DNA of 64,000 bases from Amycolatopsis pretoriensis (lineage in GTDB: Bacteria > Actinomycetota > Actinomycetes > Mycobacteriales > Pseudonocardiaceae). The position numbers and the translations under genes are program-made. The DNA is taken from positions 62,001-126,000 of the forward strand of contig NZ_FNUJ01000016.1 of the NCBI RefSeq assembly GCF_900107925.1. The letters run 5' to 3'. This document shows, piece after piece, positions 33,706 to 41,763 of the stretch. The first letter of the stretch is position 1. The number at the start of each line of letters is the position of its first letter. Under the pieces are notes generated by a model, which was not told where the DNA came from, searched no databases, and was given only the letters and a program-made list of their open reading frames with translations.

Positions 33706-34800
33706 TCAGGAGTGGGCGAGCATCTGCTCGACCATCGCGGCGGGCGCGTCCGGCCGGAAGCAGGCTTCGAGGTTGTCCGCGGAGTCCCGGGCGGCTTCTT
33801 CGGCACGCGGGAAGAGCGCGGTTTCGTACGCCGAGAGAGCGCTTTCGACGTCGTCGTGGGCGGCGAGCGCGAGGGCCAGCTCGGTGGCGTCGAGCATGGC
33901 GAGGTTCGCGCCCTCGCCCGCGAACGGCGACATCACGTGCGCGGCGTCGCCGAGCAGGGTCACGCCCGGCACCCGCGCCCAGCGGTGGCCGGGCCGCAGG
34001 GCGTGGATCGGCCGTGGGACCAGCGGGTCGTCGCTGTCTTCGACGAGGGCGCGCAGTTCGGGCGCGAAGTCGCCGAAGACGTCGAGGAGACGTTCGCGGT
34101 CGGCCAGTGCCGTGACCGCCGCGGGGTCCTCGTTCTTGACCGCGGCGTACACGCGGATCCGGCCCCCGCCGTTGCGCTGGGCGATCAGGCCGAGACCGTC
34201 GGCCAGCGCGAACATCGAGCCCGCGCCGACGAGCGCGGCCGCCGCCGGGTGCGCGATGTCCACATCGGACAGATGGGCTTCCACGAAGGACAGTCCGGAG
34301 TAGACCGGCACCGCGTCCGACAGCAGCGGCCGGACCTTCGACCAGGCTCCGTCCGCGCCGACGACCAGATCGGCCTCGACGACTTCGCCGGTGGCGAGGG
34401 TGAGCCGGCCGGCGTCCACCGCGGTCACCTTGGTGCCCCAGCGGACGACGCCGTCCGGCAGCGACTCGACCAGGATCCGTTTGAGCGCGCCGCGGTCGAC
34501 CTCGGGCCGGGTGCCGCCGGCGGCGTCGGCGGTCTCTTCGAACCGGACGACGCCGTGGCGGTCGAGGATGCGCAGCGCCTCGCCCTCTTCCCGCGCGATG
34601 GCCCGGAACCGCTCGGTCAGGCCGGCTTCCGCGAGGGCCCGCTGCCCGGACTCCTGGTGCAGGTCGAGCGTGCCGCCCTGGTCGCGGGCGGTCGGTGACG
34701 CGTCGAACTCGTAGACGGTCGTCGCGATCCCGCGGGTGTGCAGGACGCGCGCCAGCATGAGGCCGCCGAGGCCACCGCCGACGATGGCGATCCGGGTCAT
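33706..34800 (-). CDS. FAD-dependent aromatic-type monooxygenase (TetX-like family)
   Basis: 364-residue flavoprotein hydroxylase: the dinucleotide fold GGGLGGLMLARVL at residues 8-20, the DG motif VGADGAWS and the second FAD motif GDAAHVMSPFAGEG. Class A hydroxylases of this type modify aromatic or polyketide-like substrates. The family contains TetX, but nothing here shows tetracycline as substrate. ATG 34800 overlaps the TetR-gene stop (ATGA), indicating co-regulation. Confidence 0.87.
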   Translation of the reverse strand: MTRIAIVGGGLGGLMLARVLHTRGIATTVYEFDASPTARDQGGTLDLHQESGQRALAEAGLTERFRAIAREEGEALRILDRHGVVRFEETADAAGGTRPEVDRGALKRILVESLPDGVVRWGTKVTAVDAGRLTLATGEVVEADLVVGADGAWSKVRPLLSDAVPVYSGLSFVEAHLSDVDIAHPAAAALVGAGSMFALADGLGLIAQRNGGGRIRVYAAVKNEDPAAVTALADRERLLDVFGDFAPELRALVEDSDDPLVPRPIHALRPGHRWARVPGVTLLGDAAHVMSPFAGEGANLAMLDATELALALAAHDDVESALSAYETALFPRAEEAARDSADNLEACFRPDAPAAMVEQMLAHS

Positions 34801-35486
34801 CGGGTCTCCTCGGGTTCGGCGCGCGGGGTGGCGAGCGCGCCGTTGAGCAGCGCGTCGAACGCCCACCGGGCGCGGGTGGGACCGGAACCGGACACCAGGT
34901 CGGTGGCCAGCGCGGCGATGTGCGGGTGGGTGTCGGGCGAAGCGGTGGCCACGGACTCGACCATGACCTCGTGCTCGCGCGCGGCCCCGGGCTTCTCCCG
35001 GCGGGTGCCGTGCTCGACGGCGGTCGCGGTGGCGGTCAGCAGCAGCACGTCGACCGCCCAGGCGGCCTGGCCGGGCGCCATGCCGCCCTCGTCGAGCAGC
35101 GCGAGCACCGCCTCGACGAGGCTCAGGTAGTGCGGCCCGCTCAGCCGGGTCACGAGCGCGACGCGGGCCAGGCTCGGGTGCGCGAACAGCACCGACCGGT
35201 AGGAGCCGAGCACCGCCCACAGGCGTTCGCGCCAGTCCCCCGCGCCGTCGAGGTGCACCTCGGCGAGCAGTTCGTCGAGCACCGCGGCGTGCAGTTCTTC
35301 GGTGTCCTTGACGTACACGTAGAGCGAAGCGGCGCCGGTGTCGAGCTCCTTGGCGAGCCGCCGCATGGTGACGCGCTCGACGCCTTCGGCGCGCATGACC
35401 GTGACGGCCGTCGCCACGATGCCGTCACGGGTCAACGCCGGCTTCGCCGGACGCTCGCGGCGGTTGTAAGTGCTTTCCGAAGCCAT
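34797..35486 (-). CDS. TetR-family repressor of the monooxygenase operon
   Basis: 229 residues; helix-turn-helix about 24-70 (TMRRLAKELDTGAASLYVYVKDTEEL) with the TetR class tail domain (TetR_C-like LxxxGxxxxxAAWAVDVLLL). First gene of the operon with the monooxygenase and hydrolase. The nested palindromes at 35500-35526, 14 bases upstream of its start, are its likely own operator. Confidence 0.9.
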   Translation of the reverse strand: MASESTYNRRERPAKPALTRDGIVATAVTVMRAEGVERVTMRRLAKELDTGAASLYVYVKDTEELHAAVLDELLAEVHLDGAGDWRERLWAVLGSYRSVLFAHPSLARVALVTRLSGPHYLSLVEAVLALLDEGGMAPGQAAWAVDVLLLTATATAVEHGTRREKPGAAREHEVMVESVATASPDTHPHIAALATDLVSGSGPTRARWAFDALLNGALATPRAEPEETR

Positions 35487-35499
35487 GCCACCACAGTAG

Positions 35500-35526
35500 C
35501 GAACATGTTCGTGACGAACACGTTCG
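35500..35526. promoter_or_regulatory. Nested palindromic TetR operator
   Basis: Overlapping symmetric units: CGAACATGTTCG (35500-35511, perfect), TGTTCG-TGA-CGAACA (35506-35520, perfect) and CGAACACGTTCG (35515-35526, near-perfect). Such a site can take two TetR dimers side by side. Confidence 0.8.
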
Positions 35527-35641
35527 TGCGGTGCAGGTCACACCCTTGCAGTGGCCGCTGATCGCCGAAGCCCAGCACCCGCCGCTGCGGCATTAATCGA
35601 AAAGAATCGGAAATAATCGCGAAACACGGACCACTCGGCAA

Positions 35642-35657
35642 ACTGGTCTGGACCACC
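35642..35657. promoter_or_regulatory. DasR-type (dre) site 1
   Basis: ACTGGTCTGGACCACC matches 14 of 16 positions of the DasR-responsive element consensus (A-S-TGGTCTAGACCA-S-T form) known from chitin and GlcNAc genes of streptomycetes. It lies in the 350-base AT-richer gap 35527-35876, which holds no gene. Confidence 0.55.
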
Positions 35658-35707
35658 TGGCGAAGATCACCCGTCCGGCGGTTTCCCGTTCTACCACAAG
35701 GCGACGC

Positions 35708-35723
35708 AGAGGTCCAGACCACT
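35708..35723. promoter_or_regulatory. DasR-type (dre) site 2
   Basis: AGAGGTCCAGACCACT is a second, weaker match, 66 bases after site 1. GGTCCAGACC is the core of the repeats in Streptomyces chitinase promoters. The nearest downstream gene is doxX-like (35877). Confidence 0.5.
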
Positions 35724-35876
35724 TTGTCAACCCCGGTTCCGCATTTCATTCGGAAAACCGGTTAAGCAACTTTCGGGGGGTGTGTCAACTTCTCACGAGC
35801 GGTATATCTGATTCCACCGAATCCGCACCGGCCGGCCGCACCCACCGGCCGGCTCGATGCCGCCCCGGAGGCGCCC

Positions 35877-36305
35877 GTGCACCGCTTGGACCCGGCCCGC
35901 GACCACGTCATCGGGCTCTACCGGATCGTGATCGGTTTCCTGTTCGCCTGCCACGGCGTGAAAACGCTCTTCGGCGTGCTCGGGGCGAAGGCGCCCGCCG
36001 CCGTCGGAGCGTGGCCCGGGTGGTGGGCCGCCGTCATCCAGCTCGTCTGCGGCGCGCTGATCTGCGTCGGCCTCGGCACTCGCGCGGCGGCGGTGATCGG
36101 CTCCGGCTCGATGGCCTTCGCGTACTTCACCGTGCACCTGCCGGACGGCCTGCTGCCGATCCAGAACGGCGGTGAGGCGGCGACGCTGTTCTGCTGGGGC
36201 CTGCTGGCCGTGGCGTTCATCGGCCCGGGCCGGTTCGCGCTCGGCAACCTGCCGGCCCTGCACCGGACCCCGCCGGAGCCGGCGCGCACCCGCGTGACGG
36301 CCTAG
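35877..36305 (+). CDS. DoxX family membrane protein
   Basis: 142 residues with four membrane helices and the DoxX pattern (YRIVIGFLFACHGVKTLFG, VCGALICVGLGTRAAAVIGSGSMAFAYF). DoxX-type proteins are linked to membrane redox and oxidative-stress functions in actinobacteria. GTG 35877 has GGAGG seven bases upstream. A GC-rich hairpin (GCCGGCCG/CGGCCGGC, 35831-35853) lies in the leader. Its stop overlaps the convergent VOC gene by 4 bases. Confidence 0.85.
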   Translation: MHRLDPARDHVIGLYRIVIGFLFACHGVKTLFGVLGAKAPAAVGAWPGWWAAVIQLVCGALICVGLGTRAAAVIGSGSMAFAYFTVHLPDGLLPIQNGGEAATLFCWGLLAVAFIGPGRFALGNLPALHRTPPEPARTRVTA

Positions 36306-36808
36306 GGGCGCGAGATCCCGACGCCGCTGCGCGCGTCGGGACCGTACTTCGCCAGCTCGCCCGCGAGGTCGAGCGGCCCGCTCTTCGCCCGGTCCGCTTC
36401 GGTCAGCAGGTCGCGCGGGATGATCCAGACGACCTCGAACTCGAGCCCGCTGGGATCCTTGGCGTACAACGACTTCGTGGTGCCGTGGTCGGACGAGCCG
36501 ACCAGTGCGCCCGCCTCCTGGAGACGGCCGGCGAGCCGCTCGAGGTCGCCGAGCGTGTCGACCTCCCACGCCAGGTGGTACAGCCCGACCGACGTCTCCC
36601 CCGCGCCCGAGTCCGCGGCGTGCGAACCGAGTTCGAACAGGCCGAGGTCGTGGTCGTTGGTCGAGCCGGGCGCCCGCAGGAAGGCCGCGCCGCGGTGAGC
36701 GTCGCCGCCCTCGATGTAGTCGAAGCCCAGCACGTCCCGGTAGAACGCGACGCTTTCGGCCACGTTCCGGACGTACAGCACCGCGTGGTTCAGACGGAAG
36801 ATCGACAT
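36302..36808 (-). CDS. VOC-family (glyoxalase/extradiol dioxygenase-fold) protein
   Basis: 168 residues with two beta-alpha-beta-beta-beta modules. Metal-ligand candidates are H8 (LNHAVLYV), H77-79 region (GLYHLAWEV) and E123 (GLEFEVVWI). It resembles catechol 2,3-dioxygenase-like small VOC proteins; substrate unknown. ATG 36808 is preceded by a GGGGG run. Same strand and 40 bases downstream of the TetR gene at 36849, probably its partner. Confidence 0.85.
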   Translation of the reverse strand: MSIFRLNHAVLYVRNVAESVAFYRDVLGFDYIEGGDAHRGAAFLRAPGSTNDHDLGLFELGSHAADSGAGETSVGLYHLAWEVDTLGDLERLAGRLQEAGALVGSSDHGTTKSLYAKDPSGLEFEVVWIIPRDLLTEADRAKSGPLDLAGELAKYGPDARSGVGISRP

Positions 36809-36848
36809 CGACGGCCCCCGCGCACGGAAATCGGTTGAAGTTTCAACT

Positions 36849-37487
36849 CTAACGTAGCACGAAGGACGCCGTCCACAGCCGGCCGAGCCAGGCCGCGTAC
36901 CGCTCGTCGGACCACCCGAGCCGCTCGACGAGCTGGTGCCACAGCGTCCCGTCCGTCGTCGCGAACAGGACATCGCGGCACTCCTCTTCGGCGACCGCGA
37001 GCTGCCCGGTGGCCGCGGCTTCGCGCGCGTGCCCGCCCATGCTCTCCAGCCGCTGCCGGTCGATCTCGGCGAGCATCGCCGCCGCCGCGGGATCGCTCGC
37101 CGCCGCACCGCGCACCGCGAGGTGCAGCCGCGCGGTCCGGCGCATGGCGGCGGTGTTGAAGACCGCGAACGCGGTGAGCCGGGTGCCCAGGTCGGGCTCG
37201 GCGAACAGGGCCCGCAGCTCCGGCCGGTCGAGCATCGGCACGTCCTCGTCGTCCCCGCCGACGGTCATGTCCCAGGTCCGGTGCAGCAGCGCCGGCTTGT
37301 TCTTGAACGCCGAGTAAACGGTTTCCGGCGCGACACCGGCTTCCGTGGCGATGTCGGCGATGGTCGTCCGGCCGTAACCCTTCGTGACGAAAAGGTCGTG
37401 CGCGGCGGTCAGGATGCGGCGCCGGTTCTCCCGCGCCTGCTCTTGCCGGCGGCTCGAGTCGTACCGCCTCTTGACCGGCTCGCTCAT
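36849..37487 (-). CDS. TetR/AcrR-family regulator
   Basis: 212 residues; N-terminal helix-turn-helix (about 20-65, TIADIATEAGVAPETVYSAFKNKPAL), then a ligand-binding helical domain. ATG 37487 is chosen over ATG 37496 and GTG 37502 because GAGG is at a usable distance only from it. It is divergent from the SnoaL-like gene, with paired repeats between them, and upstream of the VOC gene. Confidence 0.88.
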   Translation of the reverse strand: MSEPVKRRYDSSRRQEQARENRRRILTAAHDLFVTKGYGRTTIADIATEAGVAPETVYSAFKNKPALLHRTWDMTVGGDDEDVPMLDRPELRALFAEPDLGTRLTAFAVFNTAAMRRTARLHLAVRGAAASDPAAAAMLAEIDRQRLESMGGHAREAAATGQLAVAEEECRDVLFATTDGTLWHQLVERLGWSDERYAAWLGRLWTASFVLR

Positions 37488-37500
37488 CCGATACATCCTC

Positions 37501-37529
37501 ACTGTATTGAAAACAGCCCAACTGCATTG
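37501..37529. promoter_or_regulatory. Paired 9-bp direct repeats in the TetR/SnoaL divergent promoter
   Basis: ACTGTATTG (37501-37509) and ACTGCATTG (37521-37529) are spaced exactly 20 bases, two helical turns. The first also forms the inverted pair CTGT/ACAG (37502-37516). The 50-base region separates two divergent starts, so one bound regulator could control both. Confidence 0.55.
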
Positions 37530-37537
37530 GAGTTATC

Positions 37538-37975
37538 ATGCCAGCACCCACCGAGGAGTTCCTGGCCGAGATGCTGCCGCGGCAGACCGCCGCCGAACGC
37601 GCCATCCACAACGGCGACGCCGGACCCCGCACCGCACTGTGGTCGAAGGCCGACCCGGTGAGCCTTTTCGGCGCCTGGCTGCCGATCCGCACGGGCTGGG
37701 CCGACGTGAGCGACGCCTTCCGCCGCGTCGCCGCGCAGTTCTCCGACTCCCGCGAGTACCGCTTCGAAGTGGTCGCGGCGGGGGCGAGCGGAGACCTCGC
37801 CTACACGATCGGCTACGAGCACAACACCGTGACGCTCAACGGCAAACCGGCGACGTACACCCTGCGCGTGACGCACGTGTACCGCCGCGAGGAAGGCGAG
37901 TGGAAGATCGTCCACCGCCACGGCGACCGGCCACCGGACGAACCCGCGCCGGACGCCCCGCTCAACTCTCGGTAG
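37538..37975 (+). CDS. SnoaL-like (NTF2-fold) protein
   Basis: 145 residues of the SnoaL/DUF4440 type: an N-terminal helix pair then a curved sheet (VSLFGAWLPIRTGW, YTIGYEHNTVTLNGKPATYTLRVTHVYRREEGEWKIVHRHGD). Family members are isomerases, cyclases or simply binding proteins; the role is not evident. ATG 37538 has GGAG six bases upstream. Divergent from a TetR regulator. Confidence 0.85.
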   Translation: MPAPTEEFLAEMLPRQTAAERAIHNGDAGPRTALWSKADPVSLFGAWLPIRTGWADVSDAFRRVAAQFSDSREYRFEVVAAGASGDLAYTIGYEHNTVTLNGKPATYTLRVTHVYRREEGEWKIVHRHGDRPPDEPAPDAPLNSR

Positions 37976-38089
37976 AGCCGGTGACCGACCGGGCGACAAA
38001 CCTTCGACACCGCATCGAGGCCCTGGTCAGGTGGGCCGGCGGTTCGTAGGGTGAGTCCACCGCAGGACACCGTGTCAGCTGTCCCGCGG

Positions 38090-38146
38090 GCGGTGATGCC
38101 CCCGGATCCGACCTTTCCCCGAAGCCAAGTCCCGGGGCATCACCGC
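38090..38146. other. Large perfect inverted repeat in the intergenic gap (unassigned RNA hairpin)
   Basis: GCGGTGATGCCCC (38090-38102) and its exact complement (38134-38146) enclose 31 bases. It begins 115 bases after the SnoaL-like stop and ends 80 bases before the next start. It may be a terminator or a structured leader; no known riboswitch pattern recognised. Confidence 0.6.
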
Positions 38147-38192
38147 AACCACCGCTTCGAGCCGAGCCCCCGCGTACACCTCCCGCTCTCAT

Positions 38193-38220
38193 TTACATAC
38201 ATACACCATGTATGTATTCT
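38193..38220 (+). promoter_or_regulatory. Promoter overlapped by a TetR-type operator; transcript probably leaderless
   Basis: TTTACA (38193-38198), 16 bases, TATTCT (38215-38220) form a good -35/-10 pair placing the transcription start at about 38227, the ATG itself. ATACATAC-ACCAT-GTATGTAT (38197-38217) is a perfect inverted repeat over the spacer. Confidence 0.72.
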
Positions 38221-38226
38221 CGCCCC

Positions 38227-39096
38227 ATGACGACACGCAGCGAATCCCTGGGTCAGGAGCGCCGCGTCCGGCTGCCGGCCGGCGAGGTGCGGTACTTCGA
38301 GCGGGGCCGAGGCGCCCCCGTGGTGTTCGTCCACGGTGTACTGACGAACGCCGAACTGTGGCGAAAGGTCGTTCCGGACGTCGCCGCGGCCGGATTCCGT
38401 TGCCTGGCACCGGATCTGCCCCTCGGCTCGCACGACCTGCCGATGCGCGCGGACGCCGACCTCTCCCCCGCCGGCAACGCCGACCTCATCGCGGACTTCC
38501 TCGACGCGCTCGACCTCCGGGACGTCACGCTCGTCGCGAACGACACCGGCGGCGCGTTGACGCAGATCATGCTCAGCCGCCGGCCGGAGCGCGTCGGGCG
38601 CGTCGTGCTCACGCCGTCCGACTGCTTCGAGTACTTCTTCCCGCCCATCTTCAAGGCGCTGCCGCCGGTGGCGAAAATCCCCGGGTCGATGGCCGTGCTC
38701 GGCCAGCTGCTGCGGATCCGGGCGCTCCACCCCCTGCCGCTCCTCTTCGGCTGGGTGACCAAGCGGCCGCTGCCCGACGACGTCGCGCAGGCCTACCTCG
38801 GGCAGCTGCGCAAGTCCGCCGGCGTGCGCCGTGACCTGCGCAAGCTGCTGCGGGACGTGCACCCGCGGCACACCCTCGCCGCCGCCGAAGCGCTGCGGAC
38901 CTTCGACCGGCCCGTGCTGCTCGCCTGGGCCGCGGAGGACAAGCTGTTCCCGATCCGGCTGGCCCACCGCCTCGCGGCGCTGCTGCCGGACGCGAAGCTC
39001 GTCGAGATCGCCGACGCCTACACGTTCGTCTCCGAAGACCAGCCCGCCGCGCTGGCCGGGCACATCGCCGAGTTCGCGGGTGTCATGGCAGATTAG
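38227..39096 (+). CDS. Alpha/beta-hydrolase
   Basis: 289 residues. The oxyanion region VFVHGVLTN is standard, but the nucleophile-elbow position reads NDTGGAL, i.e. Asp in place of Ser, as in haloalkane-dehalogenase-type and epoxide-hydrolase-type members. ATG 38227 is chosen over an upstream ATG at 38212, which lies inside the operator/promoter; no ribosome binding site is present, consistent with a leaderless mRNA. It is followed after 4 bases by a TetR gene, forming a self-regulated pair. Confidence 0.87.
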   Translation: MTTRSESLGQERRVRLPAGEVRYFERGRGAPVVFVHGVLTNAELWRKVVPDVAAAGFRCLAPDLPLGSHDLPMRADADLSPAGNADLIADFLDALDLRDVTLVANDTGGALTQIMLSRRPERVGRVVLTPSDCFEYFFPPIFKALPPVAKIPGSMAVLGQLLRIRALHPLPLLFGWVTKRPLPDDVAQAYLGQLRKSAGVRRDLRKLLRDVHPRHTLAAAEALRTFDRPVLLAWAAEDKLFPIRLAHRLAALLPDAKLVEIADAYTFVSEDQPAALAGHIAEFAGVMAD

Positions 39097-39100
39097 GCGG

Positions 39101-39691
39101 GTGCGACGTACCCAGGAGGACCGTTCCGCCGGCACCAAGGCCGCGCTGGTCGCCGCCGCGCGCGAACTGTTCGCCGCCCGCGGCTACCAGGCCGTTCCGG
39201 CGGACGAGATCACCCGTGCCGCCGGCGTCACCCGCGGCGCGCTGTACCACCACTACGCCGACAAGCAGGGCCTGTTCCGCGCCGTCGTCGAAGAGCTGGA
39301 ACGCGAACTGACCGAGGAGGTCCAGGCCGCGTTCGCCGGCGGCGCGGACCCGCTGACCGGCATGCTGCAGGGCCTCGGCGTCTTCCTCGACGCGTGCCTG
39401 CGCGAAGAGGTCCGCCGCATCTCCCTCACCGACGCGCCCGCCGTGCTCGGCTGGGACGTCTGGCGCGAGATCGAGGCGGAGTACGGCCTCGGCCTGATCA
39501 TCGCCGTCCTGGAGCAGGCCAGGGCGGACGGGCTGATCGTCGAAATGCCCGTCCGCGCCCTGGCGCAGCTGGTGCTCAGTGCGGTGATGGAGGCGGCCCG
39601 GATGATCGCCGCGGCGGACGACCCGGCACGCACCCGCGCCGAGGTCCAGCAGGTCCTCGGCGGCTGGCTCGCGAGCCTCCTGCGGACCTAG
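39101..39691 (+). CDS. TetR-family regulator of the adjacent hydrolase
   Basis: 196 residues; helix-turn-helix about 25-60 (VPADEITRAAGVTRGALYHHYADKQGLF) and a TetR_C-type effector domain. GTG 39101 follows the hydrolase stop by 4 bases. The most likely target is the palindrome at 38197-38217. Its stop overlaps the convergent DHFR-like gene by 4 bases. Confidence 0.87.
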   Translation: MRRTQEDRSAGTKAALVAAARELFAARGYQAVPADEITRAAGVTRGALYHHYADKQGLFRAVVEELERELTEEVQAAFAGGADPLTGMLQGLGVFLDACLREEVRRISLTDAPAVLGWDVWREIEAEYGLGLIIAVLEQARADGLIVEMPVRALAQLVLSAVMEAARMIAAADDPARTRAEVQQVLGGWLASLLRT

Positions 39692-40230
39692 CGCGTCCGG
39701 TACGTGCTGAGGATCGCCGCTCCGACCTGCGTGGTGGCCACGAGGTCGAGGTCCGCGGGGGTTTCGAACAGCCGCCGGCCCGCGCCCACGGCGGTCGGGA
39801 AGACGAGCAGGCGGTACTCGTCGACCAGGCCGTGACGGGCGAGGGTCTGCGCGACCCCGACCGAGCCGATGACGATGACGTCGCCCTCGTTCTTCTCGAC
39901 TTCGGCGACGAGATCTCCCCGCAGCAGCGTGGAGTTCTGCCAGGCGGAGACGCCTTCGAGGCTGTGCGAGGCGACCAGCTTCGTCGCGTTGTTGAGCCGG
40001 ACCGAGAACTCGTCCGTGCGGCCGGGCCAGAGCTTCGAGAAGAGCTCCCACGTCTTCCGGCCGAGCAGCAGGGTGCCGGTGTCGAGCAGGGTGCCGAGCC
40101 GGAACTTGTCCCCCGCCACGGCTTCCGGGCCGTGCCGGAAGGCCCAGCCACCGGTGGCGGTGCCCCCGGAGCCGTCCGGGTCCTCGACGACACCGTCCAG
40201 GGTGAGGAACTCGACGACGATCACGCTCAT
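39688..40230 (-). CDS. Dihydrofolate reductase-family (RibD C-terminal-like) protein
   Basis: 180 residues with the small reductase fold seen in RibD C-terminal domains: VVEFLTLDGVVEDPDG at the N-terminus, LLLGRKTWELFSKLWPG and GDVIVIGSVGVAQTLARHGLVDEYRLLVFPTAVGAG. These proteins bind NADPH; the substrate is unknown. ATG start at 40230. A 102-base gap separates it from the protease gene end. Confidence 0.87.
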   Translation of the reverse strand: MSVIVVEFLTLDGVVEDPDGSGGTATGGWAFRHGPEAVAGDKFRLGTLLDTGTLLLGRKTWELFSKLWPGRTDEFSVRLNNATKLVASHSLEGVSAWQNSTLLRGDLVAEVEKNEGDVIVIGSVGVAQTLARHGLVDEYRLLVFPTAVGAGRRLFETPADLDLVATTQVGAAILSTYRTR

Positions 40231-40332
40231 GACTGCTCCCGGTGGTTCTTCGCCGCGCCCCGGTGGCGCGGCCTCACCGGTATCTACCGGCGGCGGCCGC
40301 CGGATTCATCGGCCGCCGCCGGAAGATTTTTC

Positions 40333-41454
40333 CTACGCCGTGACCAGCGACAAGCCGTAGGTCTGCAGGATCTCGTTCACCGGCTGGAACCACGTCTCCC
40401 CGCCGGAGCCGCAGTTGCCCCAGCCACCGGAGGTGACGCCCTGGGCCTGGTCGCCGGTGATGAACGAGCCGCCGGAGTCACCGGGTTCGGCGCACACGTT
40501 GGTGCGGGTCACCTGGTAGACGGCGCCCTGGGAGTAGTTGACGGTCTCGTTCAGCCCTTCGACGACCCCGCAGTGCCAGTGCGTCGTCGAGCCCGAGCGA
40601 CACACCGACGTCCCGACCGGCGCGACCCACGAGCCGCGCACGAGCGCGTCGCTCACCGTGCCCCAGCCGAGCACGACCGGGGCGGTCCACCAGCCGTTGC
40701 CGATGCGGATGAACGAGTAGTCGTTGCCCGGGAAGGAAGAGCCGGCGAAGCTGCCCATGGCCGAGCCGTCCCAGCCGACCACCGAGCTGCCGACGCCGCC
40801 GCAGTGCCCGGCGCTGACGAAGCCGCCCTGCACGGAGAAGCCGATCGAGCAGCGGGTGTTGCCGTTGATGTAGTACGGGTCGCCGCCGACGGTGCCGGCC
40901 GAGAACGGCTCGGCGGCCGGGGTGGTCGCGACGGTGACGGGGCCGGCTTCGCGGGCTTTCGCGAGGAAGGCGTCGACGTCGGCGCCGTGCGCGCCCGGTC
41001 GCAGGGTGACGACGACGCTGCCGGCGCGCGGGTCGGTGCGCCAGCCGCTGACCGCGGCCGGGGCGGGCTTCGCCTTGGCGGAGGCGTCGATCGCGGCTTT
41101 CGCAGCGTCGAGCTTGGCGGCGCTGACCTTCGCGGGCGCGGCTTCGGCACCGGCCTGCCGGACGGCTTGCGCCGCGGCCGGGTCGGTCACGCCGACGACG
41201 AGCTTGCCGAGCGCGGGGTCGAACCACGCCCCGCCGAACGCGGCCCCGGCGGCCTTCTGGGCGGCCGGCATCACGCGTGCGGCGGTGACTTCCTGGCCGA
41301 GCCGGGTTTCGGCCTGGGCGGCGGTCAGGCCGAAGTCCCGTTGCATGGCGGAGATCAACCCGGGTGACGCGACGGCCGGGCTGAGGGAGGACGAAGCGAG
41401 TGACGCGGTCAGGACGGCGGCGCCACCGAGGGCGAGGGCGATTCTTCGACGCAT
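40333..41454 (-). CDS. Secreted S1-family serine protease with prodomain (streptogrisin/alpha-lytic type)
   Basis: 373 residues: signal peptide (about 1-30), alpha-lytic-protease-type prodomain (about 31-175, containing GGAWFDPALGKLVVGVTD) and a mature chymotrypsin-fold domain from about residue 185. The catalytic triad is H217 (SAGHCG), D245 (GNDYSFIR) and S327 (EPGDSGGS); six cysteines can pair. ATG 41454 has AAGGAG five bases upstream. An exoenzyme activated by autocatalytic prodomain removal. Confidence 0.93.
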   Translation of the reverse strand: MRRRIALALGGAAVLTASLASSSLSPAVASPGLISAMQRDFGLTAAQAETRLGQEVTAARVMPAAQKAAGAAFGGAWFDPALGKLVVGVTDPAAAQAVRQAGAEAAPAKVSAAKLDAAKAAIDASAKAKPAPAAVSGWRTDPRAGSVVVTLRPGAHGADVDAFLAKAREAGPVTVATTPAAEPFSAGTVGGDPYYINGNTRCSIGFSVQGGFVSAGHCGGVGSSVVGWDGSAMGSFAGSSFPGNDYSFIRIGNGWWTAPVVLGWGTVSDALVRGSWVAPVGTSVCRSGSTTHWHCGVVEGLNETVNYSQGAVYQVTRTNVCAEPGDSGGSFITGDQAQGVTSGGWGNCGSGGETWFQPVNEILQTYGLSLVTA

Positions 41455-41763
41455 GAGGTCTCCTTCGGGCAGGGGGAAAGAAACACACCGTGCGCCGAGT
41501 GTGCGGGCGGTGGCGGGAGTGGTCCAGAAATGTCCGGTCTTCTGTCCGGAATTCGCGGAGGCGAACGACTGTCCATTGCGGACTTCCAACGTGGATGCCT
41601 TGCACGCCAAGGGGTTTCCCGCGCGCGAAAGGAGCGCGAGCCGGTGTCACCCGTCCGCGTCGACGAAGGTCTGGACCAAGTACAGCACGCGGGTGCGGAC
41701 ACCGGCGGGAACCAGAGTCTGCGGGGCAGCAGACGTGCATGACCGTCCCCTGCCGGCCCGCCG
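41455..41763. other. Gene-free region upstream of the protease gene
   Basis: No gene supported in either strand. It contains half-sites resembling dre elements (AGTGGTCCAGA near 41516 and GGTCTGGACCA near 41669), which is weak evidence for DasR-type control of the protease. Confidence 0.35.

Noticed and set aside
33706..34800. Calling the FAD monooxygenase a tetracycline-inactivating TetX
   Set aside because: Family resemblance is general; nothing in the sequence or neighbourhood specifies tetracycline.
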